DNA of 7,427 nucleotides, taken from assembly GCA_047618115.1 (NCBI GenBank), contig JBLHKV010000203.1, forward strand, positions 1-7,427, read 5' to 3'. The translations under genes were made by a program, and so were the position numbers. The notes below the pieces were generated by a model that was not told where the DNA came from, made no database searches, and saw only the letters and a program-made list of their open reading frames with translations. Each line of letters opens with the position of its first letter. The first letter of the stretch is position 1. Below are positions 1 through 5,300 of this stretch, piece after piece. The stretch comes from CALJGI01 sp047618115 (GTDB lineage Bacteria; Pseudomonadota; Gammaproteobacteria; Pseudomonadales; Halieaceae).

Positions 1-1
1 G

Positions 2-40
2 GTTACCGGTGAACTTGACCGTTACTACAACGACAATTAA
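2..40 (+). CDS. Possible 3' end of an upstream gene (partial)
   Basis: Reading from base 2, thirteen codons run without interruption to a TAA at 38-40 and give the C-terminal tail VTGELDRYYNDN. The composition (charged and aromatic, hydrophilic end) looks like a genuine protein C-terminus rather than random sequence. The next gene, tetR, is on the opposite strand and ends at 128, so this would be a convergent neighbour. The fragment is far too short to assign a family, and no terminator hairpin follows it. The alternative is that this is simply intergenic DNA that happens to be open in this frame. Confidence 0.35.
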   Translation, partial: VTGELDRYYNDN

Positions 41-127
41 CAGCGATGTAACGATGGCGATTACTTTACAATATGACACAAGCTTCACAGCTCTCTATAC
101 CCCTTTCAGTTTGACGTTAATACTAGG

Positions 128-748
128 TCACTGGCTCTTTGCTAAATTTTGACGCACCCCGTAAAAGCCTCCCCAGAACAATGAGACCGTGTGGGACACC
201 ACATCGTCGACACTGACGTCGGGATTCTCCCGCCACCAGCTCCCAATCTGGAAGCAGGCCCCAAGTAAGGCGCTGGCGAAAATCGGTGCCGAGGTGGGTC
301 CCACATCGTTGGTAGCTCGAACCTTCATGATGACGGAGGTGATTTCTGCACCTAAATTGGCCAGCATCTCTGCGAGACCAGAATTGGACTGCCCCAGCGG
401 TACATCGTGAGTAAGAACCCGGTGTCCCGCCCTATTCTCGTTCATATCGGTAAAAAACACGCGCAGTGCACGTTCCAGCAATTCCTCAGGCTCCCCCGGC
501 AGCGCCAGTGACTGGCTGACAACTGCAGTGAGTCTCACTATTTCTCGGTCCACGACGGCTTCGAACAAACCTTCCTTGTCTCCGAAATGGCTATAGAGGA
601 TAGGGCGCGAGACCCCAGCCTGCTCCGCAATTTGTTCAAGCGCGGTGGCATCGAATCCATGCTCTGCAAAAACATCTCGCGCTACATTTAGCAATTGCTG
701 CCGCCTTTCAGATCGCGGAAGGCGGGCTTTACTGCCTTTGATTGACAT
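128..748 (-). CDS. TetR/AcrR-family transcriptional regulator
   Basis: This 206-residue protein has the length and layout of a TetR repressor. The N-terminal DNA-binding domain covers about residues 12-60, with the helix-turn-helix in the stretch AEQAGVSRPILYSHFGDKEG (41-60), a typical TetR-family signature. The remaining residues, about 65-200, form the variable ligand-binding and dimerisation part; from sequence alone the ligand cannot be named. The start at 748 is supported by an AAGGAT ribosome-binding site (753-758) five bases upstream of the ATG. It is divergent from the Coq4-family gene across 124 bp. That gap contains repeated TTACA/TGTAA half-sites overlapping both predicted promoters, so the likely role is repression of itself and coq4, relieved by a small ligand. 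Family assignment is secure; target and inducer are inference. Confidence 0.93.
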   Translation of the reverse strand: MSIKGSKARLPRSERRQQLLNVARDVFAEHGFDATALEQIAEQAGVSRPILYSHFGDKEGLFEAVVDREIVRLTAVVSQSLALPGEPEELLERALRVFFTDMNENRAGHRVLTHDVPLGQSNSGLAEMLANLGAEITSVIMKVRATNDVGPTSAPIFASALLGACFQIGSWWRENPDVSVDDVVSHTVSLFWGGFYGVRQNLAKSQ

Positions 749-802
749 TAAAATCCTTAATAAACAATATCTTAAGTTCTAGAAACGCGTTGTGTAGCGC
801 AC

Positions 803-831
803 ATGATATTACACCATTGTAAGTTACACAA
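803..831 (-). promoter_or_regulatory. Predicted tetR promoter
   Basis: On the minus strand a -35-like TTGTGT (826-831) and a -10-like TATCAT (803-808, five of six consensus bases) are separated by exactly 17 bp. Transcription would begin near 796 and give a leader of roughly 50 nt before the tetR ATG at 748. The spacer and the -35 hexamer lie inside the TTACA/TGTAA repeat array, so a protein bound there would block this promoter. This is a visual match to a sigma70 consensus, not a mapped start. Confidence 0.5.
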
Positions 832-844
832 ATGTAAGTTACAC
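809..844. promoter_or_regulatory. Tandem palindromic operator array for the divergent TetR regulator
   Basis: Two 15-bp direct repeats, TTACACCATTGTAAG (809-823) and TTACACAAATGTAAG (824-838), match at 13 of 15 positions. They are followed by a third partial copy, TTACAC (839-844). Read as half-sites the order is TTACA-N4-TGTAA-N1-TTACA-N4-TGTAA-N1-TTACA. This makes two overlapping families of perfect palindromes: TTACA-N4-TGTAA at 809-822 and 824-837, and TGTAA-G-TTACA at 818-828 and 833-843. TetR proteins bind palindromes as dimers, and autoregulation from a divergent intergenic region is the family's common pattern. The array covers the predicted -35 and spacer of tetR and all of the predicted coq4 promoter, so bound repressor should silence both. 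The structure is directly visible; its ligand protein is inferred from position. Confidence 0.75.
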
Positions 845-845
845 T
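817..845 (+). promoter_or_regulatory. Predicted coq4 promoter
   Basis: A -35-like TTGTAA (817-822) and a -10-like TACACT (840-845) are spaced by 17 bp; each matches four of six sigma70 consensus bases. Transcription would start around 852, leaving a short leader with an AGAGG ribosome-binding site (860-864) eight bases before the ATG at 873. Both hexamers are built from the TTACA/TGTAA repeat units, so promoter and operator coincide, as expected for a repressible promoter. The hexamers are weak matches and could be an accident of the repeat sequence. Confidence 0.45.
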
Positions 846-872
846 TGCGAAACAAATTGAGAGGATAAAGCC

Positions 873-1643
873 ATGACAGTACCAGCAGCCAGCCAACACA
901 GTGTTCAACCTCGACAGTGGCGTGCGGCTTTTCGCGCGCTGAAGGAGCTCAGGAAAAACAATGACGACACGACGCAGGTGTTTAAAATTATTGATGCTCT
1001 CCGGGGCGACTCGGACCACCGTAATACTGGGCGCATGCGGCTATCCGAAACTGGCCAACGCATACTGACCGAGCGACTCAGTTTGATTGAGGTGTTGTCT
1101 AAGCGGGAAGAATTGCGCACCCTGCCCGCCGGTAGCCTGGGTCGTGTGTACCTGGATTTCATGGAAAAGGAGGGCTTATCAGCGGATGGTCTTGCCGCTG
1201 CATCCGTTGTAGGGAGTCAGTACGAACGCGGCAACACTGACGTGGAAACGTTCTCAAACTGGGCTCGTGACAGTCATGATCTGTGGCACGTATTAAGCGG
1301 CTATGGCCGCGACCCTCTAGGTGAGCTGTGCTTGTTAGGTGTGTTGTATAGTCAGGTTCGAAATATGGGCACGGGCTTTATGGCTTTGCTTACACTACCA
1401 ACAGTTGCGAAAGCCTATCCGGGCGCGCCCTCCTTCAGAGCAGTACTGCAGGGCTTTGTTACCGGTTATCGAGCTAACTGGTTGGTCGACCAGGACTGGC
1501 AAGCGTTACTGCCACTGCCGCTGGAGCAGGTTCGAGCCGATTTGAAGATTGCGAAGCCAAGTTACTACCAACGCAGTTTGCGCTTGTTTGATGCGGCCGC
1601 ATCCAATAGTGAGGCGATGGTCGCACAAGTTGCCGGGGCCTAA
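873..1643 (+). CDS. Coq4-family ubiquinone biosynthesis protein
   Basis: This 256-residue protein, close to the length of eukaryotic COQ4, carries the family's metal-binding signature HDxxH-x11-E. The residues are H135, D136, H139 and E151, within HDLWHVLSGYGRDPLGE (135-151). COQ4 proteins act in coenzyme Q synthesis; recent work on the family assigns them a role in removing the ring carboxyl group at C1 and hydroxylating that carbon. All metal ligands are intact, so the protein is probably functional. No signal peptide or convincing membrane helix is visible. The ATG at 873 is preceded by AGAGG (860-864). No other ubiquinone gene lies nearby; instead it is paired head-to-head with a TetR regulator and its operator array. 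This suggests inducible expression and possibly a role other than basal ubiquinone synthesis. The family call is firm, the precise reaction here is inferred. Confidence 0.88.
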   Translation: MTVPAASQHSVQPRQWRAAFRALKELRKNNDDTTQVFKIIDALRGDSDHRNTGRMRLSETGQRILTERLSLIEVLSKREELRTLPAGSLGRVYLDFMEKEGLSADGLAAASVVGSQYERGNTDVETFSNWARDSHDLWHVLSGYGRDPLGELCLLGVLYSQVRNMGTGFMALLTLPTVAKAYPGAPSFRAVLQGFVTGYRANWLVDQDWQALLPLPLEQVRADLKIAKPSYYQRSLRLFDAAASNSEAMVAQVAGA

Positions 1644-1687
1644 TCGGACTGACGACTGAACCGCGGTAGATACTGCAAATGTCCATG

Positions 1688-2542
1688 CTACTTGTGCTCT
1701 GGAGTCTGAGGCTCCGCCAGGCGAATACCATCCTTTTCAATAGTAATCAGACGCGCTTTATACAAGCCGCCTATAGCCTTCTTAAATGACTTTTTGCTCA
1801 TACCAAACAGGCGTGAAATTAACTCGGGGGCAGATTTATCATGCACCGCCGCAAAACCATTCTGCTGCCTCAGGTGGCCGAGAATAGCCCGGCTATATTT
1901 GTCTCGTACTTCCTGGCCACCCTGTAGCGTTAAATCAATCTTGCCATCGGACCGCACATTTTTTATGTAGCCCTTGATCGATTGGCCAAAACTGAGTCGC
2001 TGAAATACCTCATCCTTGTACAACACACCCCAGTGGCTGTGGTTGATAATCGCCTTATAGCCCAGCTCCGTGCTATTGGCGACAATCAAGTCGACTGCCT
2101 GTTGGGGGTTGTATGTCTGTGGTGCTTCTTCCTCTACAAAGCGATCAATTGTTGAAGACGCCACAATCCGGCCGTCGGCCTGGTTAATATAGAGATAAAC
2201 CAGGTAGGAATGCCCCGCGTGCATGGGCCGGTGTTGTTCGGCAAAGGGGACCAATAAATCTTTGTCCAGGCCCCAGTCTAAAAAGGCACCAAAGTCGTTT
2301 ATATCAGTCACCTGCAGATAGGCATACTCACCCACCTTCGCTTTAGGCCGCTGTGTGGTGGCAATCAGTCGATCTTCACTGTCAAAATACAGAAATACCG
2401 TAACGCGATCTCCCACGGCCGCTCCCTCTGGCACGTACCGCCGGGGCAACAACACCTCGCCCAGATTTTCGGCATCCAAATAAACGCCAAAGTCGACAAT
2501 ATTCACCACTGTTAATTCATGTGTCTGGCCAACGCTAATCAT
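1688..2542 (-). CDS. cvfB: CvfB/YitL-family S1 RNA-binding protein
   Basis: This 284-residue protein matches the layout of CvfB (YitL), an RNA-binding regulator of about 300 residues known from Staphylococcus and Bacillus and also present in many gammaproteobacteria. Three S1-like beta-barrel segments are visible at about 1-65 (VVNIVDFGVYLD), 68-135 (VTDINDFGAFLDWG) and 145-208 (HWGVLYKDEVF, then KIDLTLQGG). A C-terminal winged-helix segment at about 213-277 contains LISRLFGMSKKSFKKAIGGL. Repeated G-V/A-(F/Y)-L turns after the second strand of each barrel are the S1 signature. It is expected to be cytosolic and to act on RNA stability or translation. It converges on coq4, separated by 44 bp with no evident terminator. 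The start at 2542 has only a weak GAGAG upstream. No functional link to the neighbours is apparent. Confidence 0.88.
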   Translation of the reverse strand: MISVGQTHELTVVNIVDFGVYLDAENLGEVLLPRRYVPEGAAVGDRVTVFLYFDSEDRLIATTQRPKAKVGEYAYLQVTDINDFGAFLDWGLDKDLLVPFAEQHRPMHAGHSYLVYLYINQADGRIVASSTIDRFVEEEAPQTYNPQQAVDLIVANSTELGYKAIINHSHWGVLYKDEVFQRLSFGQSIKGYIKNVRSDGKIDLTLQGGQEVRDKYSRAILGHLRQQNGFAAVHDKSAPELISRLFGMSKKSFKKAIGGLYKARLITIEKDGIRLAEPQTPEHK

Positions 2543-2588
2543 AGTGCTCTCGATGATGATGATTACGAACTACTCTATTCTGACCAGT

Positions 2589-2594
2589 AGTATA
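2589..2594 (-). promoter_or_regulatory. cvfB: Possible -10 element for cvfB
   Basis: In the 146-bp gap between the flavoprotein stop and the cvfB start, the minus strand contains TATACT, a five-of-six match to the sigma70 -10 box, about 47 bp upstream of the ATG. No good -35 hexamer lies 16-18 bp further upstream, so this is a weak call. The gap length itself argues that cvfB has its own promoter rather than depending on read-through from the dehydrogenase gene. Confidence 0.25.
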
Positions 2595-2688
2595 TAGGAT
2601 AGGGGTGGCGGTGCGGTCGACGTGAAGGCCCAGTCGGGCGATTGAACCCCCAGCTAGAACTGTTATACAGACATTGCTGCTTTGATCT

Positions 2689-5148
2689 TCAACACTTGAT
2701 CTTTTCCATGCTCGGATCGTAGAGTGGTTTCAACGATGCCTGCGCTTTGAACTTCTCCGCTGCTATATCGACTTCCCAATCTCCCGCATCGATAACTTTC
2801 GCCGACAGCGGCTCTTTAGTGCGGCAAAAGCCGATCCCCACGGCACCACCCAAGGTATGCCCATACGCGCCTATCTGCATAAGACCAACCTCCTCTCCAT
2901 CGAGATAGATTAACTCGCCACCATACAACAGTGGTTCCGGGTCTTTCAGGAGAAATTGCAACATTCGATTGCAGGGGATTCCTTTATCTTTAATCGCCGC
3001 CAGAGCATCACGACCGATGAAGCCCCCCTCCTTGTCCAGCTTTACCGCAAACCCCAATCCCGCTTCAATGGGATTATCGGTATTGTCGACATCGACACCA
3101 AAATCACGGTACGCTTTTTCCAACCGCAGCGAGCTAAGCGTCTGCAGGCCTGCATTGCGCAAACCGAATTCCCGACCCGCCTCCATTAGTAAATCATAAA
3201 CCTGCACGGCCTGCGTGCAAGGTGTGTGAAGCTCCCAACCCAGCTCTCCCACATAGGTGACGCGGATCGCGAGCACCATAGAATACCCTACGTCTATTTC
3301 CTGGGCTGTCAGGTAGGGAAACGCTTCATGACTCATGTCGACGGAAGTGACTTTTTGCATCAAATCACGAGCTTTAGGGCCGTGTATATTAATTTGGGTG
3401 GTGCCAGAAGTGGTATCTAAAATGGTGACAAACTCGCCTTTCAATATGTGCCTGCGCATGCGCATCGCGGTGTGTCCAGGAGCATTTTCACCACAGACAA
3501 CCAGAAACTTCTCGGCTTCCAATCGTGTCACGGTCAAATCACCCTCGAATCCGCCGGCCTCATTGACCCACTGCGTATATACAATGCGACCCACATCGAC
3601 ATTGACTTCATTACAACTGAGACGACTCATGAGCGCGCAGACATCGGGACCCTGTACAATAAATTTGGACATCATGGACATGTCCATGATTATCACATCT
3701 TCCCGCGCGGCCCTATGCTCTTCGGCATGCCACTCAAACCAGTTCTGGCGAAACCAACTGTATTTTTCAATCTTAGCCTGCACTGGCGTGGGCGCGAACC
3801 AATCGGTCATTTCCCAGCCATGACCCTCACTAAAAAACGCGCCCGCTGCCTTGAGACGATCATGAAGAACTGAGCGATAAACATTACGCGCCGTTTTCGG
3901 ACCGTCATTGTGAAAGTGTTGACCAAACAGCCGCCCCAATAATTCGGGCGTTCGATCGCGGCGGAAGGCCCGCGTACCCTTGGATTTTGAGAATCGATTA
4001 ACGTTGATACCCGTTACATCCACCGGCGGCAAGCCATCCACTATCCAGTGGGCCAGAACGTTACCGATACCGCCACCACTTAAAATACCCAGAGAATTTA
4101 GCCCCGCCGCAACAAAACAGTTACGCACCTCAGGCGTTTCACCGACCAGTGGCGCCAGATCCGGCGTGAAACTTTCCGGGCCACAAAAGAATTTCTTCAC
4201 GCCGATATCAATAATGGAGGGCACCCTCGAATAGGCTTTTTCGATATGTGGCATCATGCGATCCCAATTCGGTTCGATTTCACCAAACGAAAAATTTTCC
4301 GGGATATGCTCTAGGTTCCAAACCACACCTTGAGGTTCGAAGAGGCCCAGCATCATGCCCCCACCTTCCTCCCGGTAATAGCAATACGTCGAGGGATCTT
4401 CCAGTACGGGTAAATCCTTGCGGATACCCTCAATCTCGTCCGTTATCAGGTAGTAGTGTTCAGCGGCTTGAAGTGGCAGGTTAATGCCTGCTTTCGCGCC
4501 AATCTGGCGGGACCACATTCCGCAACAGATGACTACGTTCTCGGCGATGATCGTTTCACCGGTAGAAAGCCTTACCCCAGTAGCGGTGCCATTCTCAACT
4601 AATATCTCGGTGACCGTGACCCCCTCAAAAATCTGGGCACCACCCATGCGTGCACCTTTGGCGATAGACATGGTCAGATCGACGGGATTAGCTCTACCGT
4701 CCTCAGGAATGTAAAAGGCGGCCATCACATTACTAAGGTCACCAACTGGAAACAGCTCCGCCGCTTCCTTAACAGAAATTTCATGCATATTTATCCCATT
4801 TCTGCGCATAAATGGGGCAATCCGGCGCATCTCATGAACCCGTTCTTGATTGGTCGCGACTTGTATATATCCAACCTGTTGGAAACCGGTTGAGAGACCA
4901 GTTTCCTTTTCTAAATTCGCACAAAGATCGCGAGAGTGCGTATAAATCTCGCAGTCTGCTTCGGAGGTCAGTACACCCGCAACGATAAGGCCTGCCGCAT
5001 GCCACGTTGTGCCAGCGGTCAAATTGCTCTGTTCCAATACGACCACATCTTTCATGCCCAGCTTGGTTAGATGATAGGCTGTGTTACAGCCAATAGAGCC
5101 GCCGCCGATAATGACAGTTTGGGCATGCGTGGGTAGTGAATTTCCCAT
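2689..5148 (-). CDS. GcvT-family flavoprotein, dimethylglycine/sarcosine dehydrogenase-like
   Basis: This 819-residue protein has the two-part build of dimethylglycine and sarcosine dehydrogenases. These oxidatively demethylate N-methyl amino acids and hand the one-carbon unit to tetrahydrofolate. The N-terminal FAD domain of the D-amino-acid oxidase type (about 10-370) has the dinucleotide fold GGGSIG (15-20), E39 at the end of the second strand, and TWHAAGL (48-54). The H50 in that motif corresponds to the histidine that carries covalent FAD in the mammalian enzymes. H231 sits where those enzymes have an active-site histidine. GPESFTPDLAPLVGE (323-337) is the late FAD-domain motif. The folate-binding GcvT part runs from about 425 to 810, with EGDLTV (535-540), VGELGWELHTP (633-643), LRLEKAYRDFG (674-684) and a C-terminal barrel. 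No signal peptide is seen, so it should be cytosolic. The start at 5148 is chosen for GAGGAG (5159-5164) upstream; an in-frame ATG at 5220 would add 24 residues and lacks such support. No gcvH, glyA or ETF gene is in view, so the substrate is unproven. Confidence 0.88.
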   Translation of the reverse strand: MGNSLPTHAQTVIIGGGSIGCNTAYHLTKLGMKDVVVLEQSNLTAGTTWHAAGLIVAGVLTSEADCEIYTHSRDLCANLEKETGLSTGFQQVGYIQVATNQERVHEMRRIAPFMRRNGINMHEISVKEAAELFPVGDLSNVMAAFYIPEDGRANPVDLTMSIAKGARMGGAQIFEGVTVTEILVENGTATGVRLSTGETIIAENVVICCGMWSRQIGAKAGINLPLQAAEHYYLITDEIEGIRKDLPVLEDPSTYCYYREEGGGMMLGLFEPQGVVWNLEHIPENFSFGEIEPNWDRMMPHIEKAYSRVPSIIDIGVKKFFCGPESFTPDLAPLVGETPEVRNCFVAAGLNSLGILSGGGIGNVLAHWIVDGLPPVDVTGINVNRFSKSKGTRAFRRDRTPELLGRLFGQHFHNDGPKTARNVYRSVLHDRLKAAGAFFSEGHGWEMTDWFAPTPVQAKIEKYSWFRQNWFEWHAEEHRAAREDVIIMDMSMMSKFIVQGPDVCALMSRLSCNEVNVDVGRIVYTQWVNEAGGFEGDLTVTRLEAEKFLVVCGENAPGHTAMRMRRHILKGEFVTILDTTSGTTQINIHGPKARDLMQKVTSVDMSHEAFPYLTAQEIDVGYSMVLAIRVTYVGELGWELHTPCTQAVQVYDLLMEAGREFGLRNAGLQTLSSLRLEKAYRDFGVDVDNTDNPIEAGLGFAVKLDKEGGFIGRDALAAIKDKGIPCNRMLQFLLKDPEPLLYGGELIYLDGEEVGLMQIGAYGHTLGGAVGIGFCRTKEPLSAKVIDAGDWEVDIAAEKFKAQASLKPLYDPSMEKIKC

Positions 5149-5158
5149 GACGGTCAAT

Positions 5159-5164
5159 CTCCTC
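5159..5164 (-). promoter_or_regulatory. Ribosome-binding site fixing the dehydrogenase start
   Basis: The minus strand reads GAGGAG here, a strong Shine-Dalgarno match ending ten bases before the ATG at 5146-5148. The resulting N-terminus places the GxGxxG motif about 15 residues in, as is usual for this flavoprotein class. This decides against the longer reading from 5220. Confidence 0.7.
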
Positions 5165-5244
5165 GTTTCCTGGGGTGAGGGCTTCCATACGCAGATTTGC
5201 ACATTGGGGAATGCCACCACAACGACAAAAAATAACTATTCTGC

Positions 5245-5274
5245 ATGATAAAATACAGATAGAAAACCAAACAA
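5245..5274 (-). promoter_or_regulatory. Possible promoter of the GcvT-family dehydrogenase gene
   Basis: On the minus strand TTGTTT (5269-5274) and TATCAT (5245-5250) are spaced by 18 bp in an AT-rich part of the divergent intergenic region. The -10 hexamer matches five of six consensus bases, the -35 three of six. A start near 5238 would give a leader of about 90 nt. I see no recognisable riboswitch fold in that leader. On the plus strand the overlapping TAAAAT (5249-5254) could serve as a -10 for the SpdH-like gene, but no -35 accompanies it. Confidence 0.35.
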
Positions 5275-5288
5275 CTGATTTCCCCGAT

Positions 5289-5293
5289 AGGAG
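5289..5293 (+). promoter_or_regulatory. Ribosome-binding site fixing the SpdH-like start
   Basis: AGGAG lies seven bases before the ATG at 5301, an ideal spacing. It supports 5301 over the in-frame ATGs at 5175 and 5211, which have no such site and would lie in the region upstream of the divergent promoters. It also supports 5301 over the internal ATG at 5343. Confidence 0.75.
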
Positions 5294-5300
5294 CGCTTCA

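Noticed and set aside
47..70. TGTAA (47-51) and TTACA (66-70) near the left end as another site for the TetR protein
   Set aside because: The 14-bp gap does not fit the N1 or N4 spacing of the main array nor its 15-bp period; two short AT-rich words this close can arise by chance.
791..803. TGTG/CACA inverted repeat beside the tetR -10 box
   Set aside because: Only four base pairs per arm with a mismatched centre, too weak to call an operator.
729..1162. Minus-strand open frames across the tetR-coq4 intergenic region and the start of coq4
   Set aside because: They overlap the operator array and the well-supported Coq4 coding frame; no ribosome-binding site or recognisable motif supports them.
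2552..2563. Four tandem GAT triplets just upstream of cvfB
   Set aside because: Too short to treat as a phase-variable repeat; it sits in the leader without altering a reading frame.
2628..2639. GCCC-AGTC-GGGC hairpin downstream of the GcvT-family gene as its terminator
   Set aside because: The stem is only four base pairs and no T-run follows it on the minus strand, so it does not meet the pattern of an intrinsic terminator.
3335..3873. Two long plus-strand open frames (162 and 141 codons) opposite the GcvT-family gene
   Set aside because: They lie wholly antisense to a gene with continuous family-wide motifs, overlap each other in different frames, and their translations show no domain-like pattern.
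27..5228. ACAACGACAA occurring at both 27-36 and 5219-5228
   Set aside because: A ten-base match in different contexts (inside a putative coding tail and in an intergenic region) with no flanking similarity is most likely coincidence.
5149..5238. Riboswitch (for example glycine-responsive) in the leader of the GcvT-family gene
   Set aside because: The roughly 90-nt leader shows no paired core or conserved motif of a known glycine or folate riboswitch that I can recognise by eye.
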